A stretch of 64,000 bases of DNA. Source: Abelmoschus esculentus. Its lineage: Eukaryota; Streptophyta; Magnoliopsida; Malvales; Malvaceae. How positions within the stretch are numbered: position 1 is the first letter of the stretch; each line of letters begins with the position of its first letter. Below are positions 47,596 to 61,170 of the stretch, piece after piece. Location of the stretch: NCBI GenBank assembly GCA_035048815.1, contig JAUCBN010000005.1:20114517-20178516 (forward strand), in the 5' to 3' direction. A program made the position numbers and the translations under genes. The notes under the pieces were generated by a model, which was not told the DNA's origin, did no database searches, and was given only the letters and a program-made list of their open reading frames with translations.

Positions 47596-49034
47596 ATGAA
47601 GGGAGCAATAGAGTTGCCACCAGGGTTCAGATTCCATCCCACGGATGATGAGCTGGTGAACCATTATCTGTGCCGGAAATGTGCAGCTCTGCCTATTTCT
47701 GTGCCCATCATTGCAGAGATTGATCTATACAAGTTTGATCCATGGCAGCTTCCAGGTTACACAATAATATATGATTTGGTTTGTATATTTGTGGGGTTTA
47801 GAGTTCCAATAAAGTGATTAATTAACTGTGACATATTTGGTTTTAGATATGGCGTTGTACGGTGAAAAAGAGTGGTATTTCTTTTCTCCTAGGGACAGAA
47901 AATACCCCAACGGATGCCGGCCGAACAGGGCGGCAGGAAGAGGGTATTGGAAGGCGACCGGAGCGGATAAACCCATCGGAAAGCCCAAGACACTCGGGAT
48001 AAAAAAGGCACTCGTTTTCTACTCCGGTAAGGCTCCGCGAGGTGTCAAGACCAACTGGATCATGCACGAATATCGGCTGGCCAATGTTGATAGGTCCGCC
48101 GGCAAGAAGAACAACAACTTGAGGGTAAGTCCATATTTTATCATTATTATATTTTAAGAATAATTTTTTATGCACTTATTTTATATTTCATATTAAAAAT
48201 TATTTTAAAAAATTAAATTTTAAACACTAACTCTAACTTTTACGTTACAAATACCAAAATGTAGACCCTAAAAATATATTTACCATTGATTTTCTAAATC
48301 CTAATTATAACTCATAAACATATTATTTTAAGAGTAAAAATATTATGCCTCTTTTAAAAATTTACTAAAAATTGAATTTTAAACCTTAACCCCTATTTTT
48401 TATATCTTAAACCTTGAACTCTATACCCATAAAATACACCCTACTCCTAATTCCCTAAATCCTAACTAAAATCCTTAAATTAAAACCCTAAACCCTAAAC
48501 TCTAAACCCTCTGATTTGAAGTGAAGGTATAAATGAAGACATGGAAAAAAGATAGACGGTGCTAAAGTGTGACATCAAGAATGGCACAACAAAAACTATT
48601 TTATTTAAAAAAAAACAATTTTGACGGTTCACACTCAATGTCACGTTCTAAATGGTGGTTTTTCTTTTTTATTACAGCTTGATGATTGGGTGCTGTGCCG
48701 AATATACAACAAAAAAGGTAGCATAGAGAAGCATATTCCTATTAAACAAACATCTTTGAGTTACCCTGAGATGGAAGATGAGAAACCAGACATTCGAAGC
48801 ATGGAGACTGATGTCATTGCACACACGGATGGTTCTGTGTCGAGTTCGTCGGAGCAGGAGTTGTTGCCGGAAATCGCGTGGGGGAAAGAGGGTGAGAATG
48901 AAGGCCAGTGGAATGGTGTTGATTTTGAGTTGGATTTCATAGACGATGAGCCATTTGGGAGTCAAGTTGGGTACCAGATGGGTCAGTTGTCGCCATTGCA
49001 GGACATGTTCATGGATCTTCCCAAGTCGTTTTAA
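47596..49034 (+). CDS. ATAF-subgroup NAC transcription factor
   Basis: Three exons: 47596-47755, 47847-48124 and 48678-49034, giving 264 residues. The intron positions are those usual for NAC genes. The N-terminal NAC domain (about residues 6-160) shows all five subdomains: LPPGFRFHPTDDELVNHYLC, IAEIDLYKFDPWQLP, EWYFFSPRDRKYPNG, YWKATGADKPIG with KKALVFYSGKAP, and NWIMHEYRL. The DNA-contact strand WKATGADK is intact. After LDDWVLCRIYNKKG comes a Ser-rich then acidic tail (FELDFIDDEPF) expected to activate transcription. The motifs place it with ATAF1, ATAF2, ANAC032 and ANAC102, nuclear regulators of drought, ABA and wound responses. Which member it represents cannot be settled by eye. Confidence 0.92.
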
Positions 49035-49786
49035 TCAACGTAGACCAAAATCCTCTCGTTGTGGGGACATGCAAAATGACAGTTTGTCTAGTCCTAGGAA
49101 ATTCTTGTAACATATATTTATATCTAGTAACATTTTTTTCGATATATAAAAATTCGAATATGACTTTTTTTTGGAATTGGGAATGGATTAAAATGGAAAT
49201 TAAAAAATAGTAATTAGAATAGAGCTGTTTCTAAGAAGTACAAATTATCTGCTCCGGGCTAAGATTTAAGATTTAAAGTTAAAGATTGTGATTAGAAACT
49301 AGGGAATTAGGGATAGGTGTAATTTTAGGGTTTAGAGATTAGATTTTAGGGTATAAAAAATTGAGATTAGGATTTATAGTTTAGTTTTTTAAATTTTTTA
49401 ATACGAGAAATAAAAGGAGACATGATTAGGAAACAAAAAATTTTTACTCGTTTTTCAAGAGGGCACATATACTTGCTTTCGATACAACTTACGAGATATA
49501 GAAGGGTAAATTAAATGAAATTGTTAGCTGTAAACTTAACCCTATAATATACATATATATAATCATTGTGTTTAATAAATATTTAAATGAATATGTAATT
49601 AATCATCACTAATTTTAAATATAAAGTAAGCTTAACATTTTATATTTTATTGGTATCTACTTGTAAGCATGTTCTTCCCTATGATCTATCATTCTCAGTT
49701 CTTGCTAAGTACCAGAAGGGTTCATCTGGAATGCAAACTAACAAATAAATCTTTGAGTTGATACGAACGGATCTGTCTGCATCGAC
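49035..49786. other. intergenic DNA between convergent NAC and ALDH3 genes
   Basis: 3' untranslated DNA of both genes; AT-rich, with no further gene seen. Confidence 0.4.
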
Positions 49787-52700
49787 TTAGTCGTTAAACC
49801 AACCGAGTAACGCAAGAATAATCTTAAATATGTTGCCAGTGAGTAAGGCTTTAATTTGCTTTTGTTTTACGGGTGTGTAAGGCGGGTACCTTGTCGGAGA
49901 ATCCCCAGAGAAACTTCTGTATAAAACTGCCTTCCTATGGCTAAAAGCATCGAAAGAGAACTTCCCGTGGTATGAGCCCATTCCGCTCTCCCCGACTCCT
50001 CCGAAAGGTAGACTGGGAACTGTGACCTGCAACGATTGTCATGAACAAGGAATTAGATCTAAGTTTAACTAGTTGAAATATGTTTGTTGTAACCAAATGC
50101 TTGTAGTGATCATATGCACTGATAACATAATCGAATTACAGACGTGCTCGAAGGAACTGAGAGGCCTATGAAAGGCTTGGTGGAGTTTTACGGTTAACCG
50201 AATTATCAACAAGCCGGTTATTGGATAGTGTGTGCCACTGGTTTTCCTAATTACTTAATTAAACTTGAGAATGAATTCAACATTGAACCCCTATCTCATG
50301 CTTGACAGGATACTAAGTGACAATGTGAAGACGAATATATGGTTTTTTCGTATGAAATTCAACTCATCGAGTGCGGAAATACTTGTAGAATGGTGTCATT
50401 AATAGCCATTCCTCCGGCATACACATTTTGTACAAACTCCCTTTTAATCTGTTCATCATCACTGAAGAGATATGCAGCAAGTGGTTTCGGCTTTCTGTTT
50501 ATCATGGCAAAGCCATCTTCCAACCTTTCAACCTGAAACAACGAGGATAAAATGTCGGTTAAAAACTAGAAATTCTATCTTGCATGGAAACATGCTTAAC
50601 AACTCGCCTTAGAAATCATGGCATCAAATCAGGAAAACCAAGACTAAAGAAAATTTTGTGAAATGGCTTCTGAGCAAGGATTTCAAGAGTTCAAGACAAC
50701 CTAAAAAGTGTCTTAATGTGATTTTAATGTCACATTAACAATGAAATGGAACTCACGGTCATTATCGGAAGTAACGGTCCAAATATTTCTTCTTGCATTA
50801 TCAGTGAGTCCTCAGGAACGTCCAACAATATTGTCGGAGCTATTTGTCTGCATTACAAAGCTGAGTATTACATGGTGATTACGCAGTAGATTGGTAAAGA
50901 TATTATGGAGGTGCAATTATCAAACTCACAATTGACTCCCGTCCCTTTGACCTCCGAAAACAATTTTGTCAGAGACCTTATGCTCATCCAAGAGATTCAC
51001 TAGACGCGAGAAGTGGAACGAGTTTATAATGCGGGATCGTTCCTTTGATTCCATTGGATCTTTTCCAAAGATTTCCTCCACTACACTCACTAGAGCTTCT
51101 ATCTGTAGTTCAAATATGTTTCAAGGCCATGAGCCAATGACAAAGTGAATTTTACTACTTTGGCAAAACCTTACCAACGTTGGGGCAAATTCTTTTGTTG
51201 TTATGATATAATCAACACCGATGCAAGCTTGTCCATTGTTGCATGCCCACTTGCCAGCTACAATCCTCCTCGATGCAATCTTGAAGTTGATACAATCAAA
51301 CCGGTTAAATAAAATGAAGATGAATTAGTAGCTCAAGGTAAACAAGAGCTATTCTCACCTGTAAATTAACATTAGAATCAACAATAGCTGGGCATTTTCC
51401 TCCAAGTTCAAGAGTTACTGGTGTAAGATTCTTAGCTGCCGCGGCCATCACAATGCGTCCAACTCTTGCCCCACCTGCAATGTAAAGGTATCTGCATTTA
51501 GCTAACCATTTAATATGTAGCCTCAAGCAAGTCGGAATTTATTCAAGGTGCGCTACGTCTAAGGAAGACTAAAAATATTTAATACAGGCATCCAAGTTAG
51601 AGAAATCAACACATCTGACGAATATAGATTAAACCTGTAAAAAAGATCTTATCCCACTTCTGTTCTAGTAATGCCGAGGTCACGGCAACAGCACCCTCAA
51701 CAACTATTATAGCAGATTGGTCCATATATTCCCCTAGTAACCTTGAAAGCAGCGATGATGTGGCTGGAGCAATTTCAGATGGTTTGAGGACCACAGTATT
51801 ACCAGCTGCAATAGCTCCAATTACCGGTTCAAGAGACAATGCTAGAAGACGAACCGACAGACATTTCAGTTTGCAGAATATAAGAGGTGATGATAATGAA
51901 ACAAAAGAAGCCATCTATCATATTTTATTTCTACAAAAATCTATAAAAACAATGGCTATGTTTTAGAACAATTCCATACGCCAAGGAAATACCTAGAGAC
52001 TAAGAGACACCTTTAGATTGTAAATTTTCATAAATAAGGCAGTGGAATCCATCATGAAGACAAATGATGTGGAACAAGTACAGCGCATATCACATTGCAG
52101 TTTCATTACAGGTATCTATTTAAAATATACATATACAAAACCCAAGATGTCTCAAGCCAAGCCTACTCGCATCGAATTGCAGCATCATTGAAGAAAGAAA
52201 GTGGAGGTTTCTAAAGCAATGACACAACTTTATATAAACAATCAAAAGGACTCATCACATACACTTGCATGCATTCATATACATATAGACATAAACAAAT
52301 TAGATACAAGCATGTTGCTTACTATATCAGTTCAATAAAATTGATGTGATAAACGAACAACGGATAAAGGAAACATTACTGTGCTTCAACATTCAATAAT
52401 ATTAACACACAAAAGAACTAAAAGAAGATACAACAGTTCAAAGATATCAAGTGCCAAGTGGCAAGCAAGATTTGATGTAACTATATTTTATTTATCTAAA
52501 TTGAGTGAAAAGGAGTGAGTGTGCAGAAGACATGCAAAACTAAATTAATATAAATTAACAAAAAATAAGTGACTAGTTAGGGAATATGCTAAGCATTACA
52601 CAAAACTAATAATACATTAAGTTAAAACAGCAAAAAAGTAACATACAGAAAGGGTAGTTCCAGGTAGATATGACCAAGACAACTCCAAGAGGTTCTGACA

Positions 52701-54083
52701 CTATTTCTGCCGACGATGGATAAGTTGCCAGTGAAGTTTCAGCCTGAAATGGTGCTGAAATGTTTAAGAAAAACATAGATAATAACATTTAGTCCTAAGA
52801 TTTGCAACCATAACAGTAATTACCTTTTTGGGCATCATCCATTGTTTAAGTTCTTTCAGAGCCAACGTACATGAGGATTTTGCCATCAAAATCTGCATCA
52901 CATATGATATGAAGTCCATCTTATGCCCAACATAAATGCATGGCATGAAATTTTTAGCATCCTTTATGTTGACGTTCCTGCAAGATCAATCTCTTGTACT
53001 TTCTTCTGTTCTTGGATTATGGGTTCCTTTTGTTTCTAATTGCTTGAGTTGCAATGGTTTTTTTAACTCAAATCCCACACTTCCAGTTTAAACATAATGA
53101 TATTTTCTCTATCAGAATTCTAACCTTAAATGGTTGAATTTACATATAACCTGTATATTGGTGCATGTACAAGAACAATTTGCTAAACTATTTAACTACT
53201 TGAATGAAAGTCGAAAAAAGAAACGAAAAAAGGTGCATAAGTGTTTCTCAGAACTCTTGAACGTAAAGAGAAACAAATTTTGAAAAGTTTATTACATAAA
53301 AGAGGAAGAAAGAAAGACTTAATAATGGATGTCACCTCAGATATAGTTCACTATGTGCACTAGATTGAAAAACCAAACCATCATAAACCCCTGGTTTCAG
53401 ATAGGGTGAGTTAAATTCAATAAGAAAATGTATGAAAAAAATTAAAAGGACTATCAATTTCCACTAGGGCTTTTCACTAGATAACTATCAGCTTACAAGC
53501 TGCTATGTACACTTTAGTGGAGATAATCAAGTGAATGTGGCTTCCTTAATGCCAAAAACAGTTATGTACTGCTCTCCAATAGGTGTAAAATGATTCAATA
53601 CTTGCACATATGTTAGGACCCCGCACATAATAATCATTTTTCTCCCTCTATGTAGGGTTAGCAGATAGATGCTAATGGTTCAGAATTCGGTAGAATCTTC
53701 TATGTGCAATTTCACTTGGAAGTTGAAAAATACACAACTAATTTCATGAAACGACAGCTGAAGGCGGAGTTGAAACTTGAAACTTGTAAGGTAATGTACA
53801 ATACAAAGGACAGAGAACAATATATGCAGCAAGATATTTGATGATGAAATGAAGAATAAAGACAGACCTCTGATAAGTACACTTCAAGTTCAGGTTTCGA
53901 GAGGTCCTCATGTAGTGCTTTGATAATTTCTTTCTCCTTTTCATCAACCATCTTTGATATGCTTTCCAATTGTGATATTCTCCATTCATAGCTCTTTGTC
54001 TTGCCTGAATTAAAGATTTTCCTGAGCCTGTTAACTAGTACAGCAGCTTCGTCTGTGTCAAATGCAGGCTTCACTTCCTCCAT
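49787..54083 (-). CDS. ALDH3H1: ALDH3H1-like aldehyde dehydrogenase
   Basis: Ten exons on the minus strand: 54083-53868, 52892-52824, 52743-52647, 51841-51635, 51474-51359, 51279-51175, 51102-50930, 50847-50757, 50532-50383 and 50026-49787. They give 487 residues, the usual size for family 3. It oxidises aldehydes, including those from lipid peroxidation, to acids using NAD(P)+. The key parts are the cofactor loop FFTGGARVGR, the general-base Glu219 in LELGGKCP, the catalytic Cys254 in NNGQACIG, EEIFGPLLPI, and LPFGGVGESGMGSYHGK near the end. A hydrophobic tail (IFKIILALLGW) may anchor it to a membrane. FSFDAFSHRKAVLYRS favours 3H1 over 3F1. A longer start through an upstream exon is possible. 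Confidence 0.9.
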
Positions 54084-54697
54084 CGTTGTTGATAGCGTTG
54101 CACAACAACTTTAGATGCATTAGAAAAATATCCCAGGAAATAAAAGGATGGTGGAAACCAAGATATGGAAATTAATTAATAGAAACAAACATGAGTGGAA
54201 AGAGAGAGAGAGGGAGAGTTACTAGTGAGAAGAAGGAACAGAATTGGAGAAGCTGACTTGGTTGATCTTATATGTCTGACGATATGTGAAAGAGCCAAGA
54301 AAACCAACATCAACAATACTGGTGGATCTGAAACATCTGAAAATGAGTGAGAAACAGAGCAAATCATGCAGGTGCAAATTGTATATCAGTATTCATGAAG
54401 ATTGAACTACACAAAATTCTAAGTATTAGACGCTCAATTTTGAGTAATGATTCCAGTTAAATGGCCTCAAGTCATCATTTACTACTTTGTTGAAACTGGG
54501 ATTTACCCCAGAGGACCAACACAGCAATGAACTATTCTATAAGCTTGCACTGTTTAGGCAGTTATGTCACGTTTGGTACACAGTTTTAAAATAGTGTCTG
54601 GTATAAAGGCGAATTAGTATAACTCTAAACATGAAGTTAGGAAGATGAGTAAAAACACATGTAAAAACCAATACCTATTCAAAATAAGCAATATATA

Positions 54698-55146
54698 GGG
54701 TAAACTACAATAGAGATCACTCAATTATGGATAAGGTTACATTTAGGTCACTCAATTATTAAGAGTTATGTTTGGATTAAGTAACCTGATCACTTAAAAT
54801 TAATAAAGGTCACAAGGTAAGGTTACATTTGGCCACCCTTCATATTTGAAAAAAAAAAGTTTATCAATTCGTGTATTAGATTAAATAATGATTTTAAATG
54901 AAATACTCTAATATTAATAAGGGTATAAAAGTGATTTGAAAGAAGAAAAAAAACGACCAAATTGATGTATTTTTTTAAAATATAAAGTGTGACTCAATAA
55001 TAAATTTACCTACAATTGAGTGACCCAAATGTAAGCTTTAATAATTGGATGACCTACATATAAATAATCCAAATATAACTTTTGATAATTAGGTGACCCA
55101 AATATAATTATACTCATAATTGAGTTACATTTGTTGCAGTTTACCC
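54698..55146. mobile_element. MITE with gggtaaact termini
   Basis: The start gggtaaactacaatagagat and the end (complement of gggtaaactgcaacaaatg) form imperfect inverted repeats, each followed by actcaattatg. The interior has repeated gtgacccaaat words. No ORF. It lies in the possible first ALDH3 intron. Confidence 0.65.
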
Positions 55147-55925
55147 CTATCATAAAACGAAAACAATAATTAACCACGTAAAAAACGATTGCATCAGAGT
55201 TTCAATAGCATTAGAATTCAATTTCTAAAAAAATGGATTATTTATAGAATCAGTCCTTAAACTTCAAAACATTATAAAAATGATTTACGTTCCAAAAAAT
55301 TATAGATTAGAGCTAGAAATTAGGGTTTCAAAAATTGAGAAATTTTAAAATGAGAGTTTTAAATTAAGAATTTTCTAATTTAGGGTTTTCGAATGGGGGA
55401 AAATTGGTTCTTACGCAATGACTGTCAAAGCCGGAATCACAGATCCGGCGGGTCTAGCATGTCAATGTTTCTTAGACGAGTATGATTGAAGTGAGTTTTT
55501 GTTCTACAAAGAATCATCGGTTTGCTTTTAGTCCAGTACCAGGAGACTGCTGCTTTCTCCCAAATATAAAACTAATCCTTAGCACGGTTTGGGATATGAA
55601 GATTGGTGCAGCATTTGGGATTTGGTGGTTTTAATTGATCTAATTTTCTGGTAGTTGGAGATTAAAATGAGGAAAATCTTGAAGCAATTCAGGACTATAA
55701 AAAGGCTTTCCTTCCCCATTTAATTCACCTGCAACCATACAATCCCCAGCCTACAATAATGCAAATAGAAAGATAGATATAGAGAGATTAATAGTTAAAA
55801 CTTGCATTGTATTTCAGCATTCGCAGCATAATCTAAGCAAGCATTAAGAAAGGCAAAAGATTATCAAAAGCAACAATATACCAGCAAAGGGAGGAAAGAG
55901 TAGGTTGCAAAGATTATTAAGAAAC

Positions 55926-55975
55926 CTGGTGGTGGTGGTGGGGTGTTTGAAGAGCGCAGCCGAGACGATTGCCAT
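55926..55975 (-). CDS. ALDH3H1: possible first exon of the ALDH3 gene (alternative start)
   Basis: The minus-strand ATG at 55975 reads MAIVSAALFKHPTTTT and ends at a CAG|gt donor at 55926 in phase 2. Splicing to an acceptor before 54108 (ctaaag|TTG) keeps frame without a stop and adds SCCATLSTT ahead of the Met at 54083. The resulting 25-residue extension is rich in Ser, Thr and Ala with no acidic residue, like a plastid transit peptide. Otherwise this is an untranslated leader exon. The acceptor's pyrimidine tract is weak. Confidence 0.5.
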
Positions 55976-56959
55976 GGCAGCTGGTGATTCTGCAACTTAT
56001 CAGCTGAGAATTGGGTCACTCAGTCTACTGAAAGGAAGTAGTAATTGAGAAAGGCAAAGAAAGGTAGGACTAAGAATTAGGATGGTGGAAATGAAGGTTA
56101 TCTTTTGGGGTACAATTACATTTTTAATTTAAATATTAATTAAATAATGATTTTTATTTTCTTAAATTTTTAATTTAAAGGTTTAATAGATTTTTGTCTC
56201 TATGTCCCTGCTGTCTCCCCTATCATATGTGGTTTGCTTTCCCCAACTCAAAATGTGTGGGCATTTCAGAGACGTTTCTCCGCCATTAAAATGGTGAAGG
56301 AGTGCCGGAGATAAAGTGGAAACTACAAACACAAACGACTCTACCACTCTGATGAGGCAGTAACATAGTTGTTTTAGATATCTTCGAGGGTTTAAACAAA
56401 AATAATTTATTAATAAATCATTATTTTGTTTGATAAACAACTTATATACAACTAAAATATTAAAAAGTAATTATTACTAAAAATTATTAAGTTATAAAAA
56501 TAAAATATAAAATATGAACGATCACTTATGATACTCTCCATTTGAGACCTGGTGAGCATGGAACTAATTTATGATACATTTCTCTTCCTTTTCTTTATAT
56601 ATCTTAAACGCACACCCACCCTTAAATTCTGCTCATTTCTTTTCCTTCGGATTGTTGTTCCTAAAGGTCACGAATTCGAGCACCAGTAATAACAGCATAG
56701 TGATTGTACACATAAAAATTTACCCCTCAAAAATTAAAAATTCACATTCCCTTTTCAAGGGTCAATTATGCTAACATAATTGTACACATAAATTGTTAAC
56801 CCCCATCAACATCTCATATAAGCTCAAATACCAACACTATCAATTGGATGCCATTTATGAAGTCTTCAATAGTTCCCCATATTTTCTCACTTCCACTAAT
56901 ATGTAGGACAAGCAGTAAAAAAAGAATATAGTGAATTCATATGCAATCATACCAACAAA
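55976..56959. other. intergenic DNA between the ALDH3 and RING-CH genes
   Basis: Holds the presumed ALDH3 promoter (near 56000-56150) and the 3' untranslated DNA of the RING-CH gene. No further gene is seen; the short open frames here look fortuitous. Confidence 0.4.
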
Positions 56960-59900
56960 TCATGTTGTATGAGCACCATGCGTTCTTGAGGCCCATATAC
57001 CAAACACTAGAAACCAGAACACGAACAAGATTGCCCAATAGCGAGCCGGTCCATACTTGATCCTTGTCAGCACAATCTGCAATCATCAGACATTTCATAC
57101 AAAACATCATCTCAATCGAAATGATGACAAATAAACGTTGAAAGGATGAAGTCTATGCATCCTATAATCTCAAGTAAATGGACCATATGGCCAACTCAAA
57201 TTCAGAATGTAACTGAAGTACTCAATCTGCCACACTACTCCTGAACATGAAAAAGATATGTTTCCTTGGATATATAAAAATGTCAATGTTTTCATGCTGT
57301 CATTACCTAGATGCTAGCAGGCTGTCCAATTATTTCAGATGTAATTCCAAATTTAAGGTGATGATGATGAAGCTGCATCATCCTATTAATCGCATGTTCT
57401 ATTGTAAAGATCAATCAAAGTTTAAATCAGTTTTCCAATATTGCTGCTTCAATCAGCAAAAAGAACAAATTGGTTTAGAAAACCTCAAAGGATGATAATG
57501 AACAACAGATATGGAACTACACAAGCCAAAAAAAAATGGCATGCCCATTCTGATGATACAGAAAAAGTATAGTGAAGTTTATCAATATAATTGTTAGTTT
57601 GTCGAGGAACGGAAACATAATCACATCATGTATCAACCACTTCCAAATATATTCAACATCTATTAAAATTGATTGCACACAAGTTCAGAAAAAAGATAAC
57701 AAGAGATGGCATCCAAGTCACTTACAAAGCGAAAGGAGATTACAACTGTTAAAGCACATATGCCTCCCAAGAGGAAATGAAGACCACTATTAGCTGTTTT
57801 CTGCAAAACAAAGAGTGGCACATAAACATTATAATCCGTGATGACTAAATGCTTTATAAGTAATAAAAATAACTGAAAATGCCTAATATATACGTAAACA
57901 CACACACATTTAACTAGATAGTGTGCTGATAAAATTTTCATTGGCAAAAGAATAGAGAATGTAAATGAGACACTTGTATCCTCAGTCTACTCGAATTCGA
58001 TTCAGTCACTGTCAAGCTGATCTCGAGCTTGTGGGAGTCAAGTTCAAGTTTCATAGTGCCCGTAGTGAGTAGTTCGTGTGCCTAATCAAGCTTTTAGTTA
58101 ATAATATATTACTTTTTTTAATATTAAGTTAAAAAATAAAAATCCCTTTCAAAGAATTGTCCGAGGGGGTTGAAGTGAGAAAGGGGGAAAATGAAAGTAG
58201 GTGGCTAGGGTTTTGTGGTTTATTTTTTTGGATAGCATTAGCAGTAGTGCAACACGTGAGAAATGAGATAAAAGAATTGTGAGTTTTGTGTTTTATTTAT
58301 TTGTAGTTTATTTTTTATTTTTATTTTTATAAATTTATTTTAGTGGATAATGCCCAATTTATTTTAGTTAATTTATTTTTTGTGGATTTTCCCTTAATTT
58401 ATTTTATTGTTTTTTTTAAGATTACTTTTAGAGTATATGTAGCATAAATATAATATATAATTATTCCGAGTATGTTCACGAGCTTTTGAAGTCGAATTTG
58501 GGTCGGCTCAGTTCGGCTTGTTATGGTATCGAGCTGAGCTCACTCAAGCCGAGCCCGTGTAGCTTGAGAGCCAATCAAGCTCATTATCATTCCTACCATA
58601 TACAACTAGGGTTATCCCAAAAATTCCTCTCCTAAACTCAAAAACTCTCGAGTCACAACACTTTCAGACTTCAGTCAAGTTGAAAATAACAACTGACTTC
58701 TGCCAATCAACACTAAAAAATATTCAAGGTCCAACAGCTATGGTTCCTCTTACAAAACATCGTTCATCAATATTTATTGGGAGATTGAGGATCATAGATC
58801 AACATTCCTTTGAACCATGTCCAACAGGCCAAATTTTTACCTAATCTATATGGTTCTACTTGAAGAAAATGAGATAAAGAACCAATGAATAACACAGTTA
58901 ATATTTCCAGATTACAGCCACACTAACAAATACCACTGACCAATTGCCACTGGTGTGTACTAGTGTAGACCTGGACCGACATCAACATTCTCTTGGTCTA
59001 AATTCCACAAGTAAATTGCATTCAGCCTAATTATAAGAAATTCTTAAACTTAATTAAGAAAGAATATAATTTTCTAAGAAATCTGATTAGAAGCAAATTA
59101 CTTTTAAAGATATAAAAAAGATTAATGACGTGTATCAAACCCAACACTCTCATTCTGGAAGATATTATTCTCACTCGAAAAGGGGGATAATAAAGAAATC
59201 ATAACAGATGCAATATATGACAGTAGGCAGTGTGACAGAAAGATTAAGTACACATACATGTATGGAGAATGTTCATAAAAACTCTGTATTGGAAGAGATT
59301 GATGAAGTATTCGATGGAGATCTTTCCTAAGTCTTTTTACATCAATTAATTAGTATAATCATCTCTTCTTACATTGGTTTAGAATTGGAAACATATTTGA
59401 GGTTCTTTAAATTTTCATGCACAAGCATATGGTTAAAGTTTTCAATTAAGGCTGACTTTTGATATCTCTAATTTCTTTATTGGCAGGAAAAACAAAATGA
59501 AGCAGGTTCTTAGCTTGTTAGATGAGCATTTATCAGAAAATACCTTTCCAACACGAGGAGCAATGAGCCATGCAAGTGTAACAGTAAGTAAACCCGTAGC
59601 AAGCAGAATGCCAGTACCTTCCACAGCCCACTTGGTTGCAGAATTTTTGGTATGAGCTACTTCCTCAATGACAGTATTTGGGGGTTCAGAAGCAACCTGT
59701 GAAACTGCAGAAAAACTACTGTTGTTGTTGTTATTACAATGCGGGCTGAACCACAACGAAATCTCACTTAGTCGTTGCCTCCGAATAGCAGCAACAGCAT
59801 CAGGGTCTACACCTGAACTTGTATGAATTTGGGCAGGATTAGGATCTCCACTAGCAGTTCTTTCTCTCAATGCTTCATAATCCTTCAAAGAAACCACAAC

Positions 59901-60449
59901 TTTCTTAAAATCAGAAGTCCTGATATTTGTTGCAGGATTTCCACAGATCTCACAAACAGTAGATCCATGGCTAACAAACCATTTGAGAGCACAAGCATAA
60001 TGCACTAGGGCAAGATCATTTTTACAAGAACAACCAAGTTCTATTAATGCATCTTGATGATGACATGATCCCATTTCTAAATCAGTTCTACATATGAAAA
60101 CCTCTCCTTCAGGGCTTATGAACTCAACAAACCCAGATTCTCTCCTAAGACTCTTACCATTAGACTCATCACTTTCAACATCTCTTTGAACTCCTTCAAT
60201 ATTAAGCTTAGCTTCGCCTTTGTTTTTAATTGTTTCTTCTAAGGGAGGAGAGATCCCCAAAAATGATAAAGCAGCATCCCCTCTTTTGTCAGATTCTGAA
60301 CACTGGCAGACACGACAAGTGGGCAAATCTGCATCTCTGTCTAGACTATATCGCGAGTAAGCTCCTGAATTATCAATGACAGCATTTGAGGAACTATCAT
60401 TGCTGACACCTCCATTAACTGCTGGAGGCAAGTTTTCTTTATCCATCAT
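56960..60449 (-). CDS. membrane RING-CH (RINGv) E3 ubiquitin ligase
   Basis: Three exons: 60449-59544 (302 codons), 57800-57726 (25 codons) and 57076-56960 (38 codons plus stop), giving 365 residues. The C4HC3 zinc finger has Cys45-x2-Cys48 (CRVCQC), Cys140-x-Cys142 (ELGCSCKND), His150-x2-Cys153 (VHYACALKWF) and Cys166-x2-Cys169 (STVCEICG). The 91-residue gap between the first two pairs is long, but I recall it as usual for this plant subfamily. Three hydrophobic helices follow: about 270-295, 306-327 and one ending in IWASRTHG. It should sit in an internal membrane with the finger in the cytosol and recruit an E2. An in-frame stop precedes the Met. Its substrates are unknown. Confidence 0.88.
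57975..58590. repeat. gagctcga-type dispersed repeat in RING-CH intron 1
   Basis: Contains ctcgaattcgattcagtcac, gatctcgagcttg, tcgagctgagctcactcaag and gccgagcccgtgtagcttga. These are the same word types as 31441-32165, so it is probably the same non-autonomous family with an AT-rich interior. Confidence 0.5.
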
Positions 60450-61170
60450 GAATCTAGTAGAATTAAATAATATCAGTTCAACTAAAGCAGCGAATTTTTT
60501 CCCGAATGCATAATCTTAATCTTCCAAGAAACCAATCACCCCCATTGCAAATTTCCAAAGCATTGAAGTGAAGCAACACTACCTCTACACAAATGGACAG
60601 TTCACATCCACTTCCACTCCATTGAAAAATGGTGTTCCATTGTTTCTAAACAATCCATGGCGTTAATGCAAGATATAAACAAAAAACAATTGCTGCAAGC
60701 AAGAAAACAGATAAAATCATCTAAAAATCAAGATTCTGATTCAAAAAAAAAAACACAAAAAAGAGGGGGGAAATGGAATCACTAACCAATCATGAGAAAT
60801 GCATAAGAAGAATTGATTAAACAACCAAACAGTCAAATCTTAATACTGAAAAACAATTGGTTCTGAGAAAGAAGAAAATACAACTGAATAATTGAAGTCA
60901 TAGGCAAGGAACATTAATAATTAAAAATGCTGGAAGTCAAATAGAGTCAAACCCAGAGAGACAATTCAACTAAACAATATATGCAGGCATGAGGAAGATG
61001 AAAAGGAATCAAAAGCAAAGCAACATAATCATCAATAAACTTAACACGCAACTCCAAGCCTGTAGAGAAAACTGGTAAGCAACAAACCGGGAAAGCAAAG
61101 AAAACCCAGAAATCCTCTATCAATTAAATAAAGATCAACCTATTGAAATTGGGGTAGATCGGGGAGATTG
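60450..61170 (-). other. RING-CH gene upstream region
   Basis: 5' leader and promoter region, moderately A-rich, possibly with an untranslated first exon near 61080-61160. No box assigned with confidence. Confidence 0.35.

Noticed and set aside
47843..48175. 110-codon minus-strand frame in the NAC exon
   Set aside because: Antisense shadow of the conserved NAC domain.
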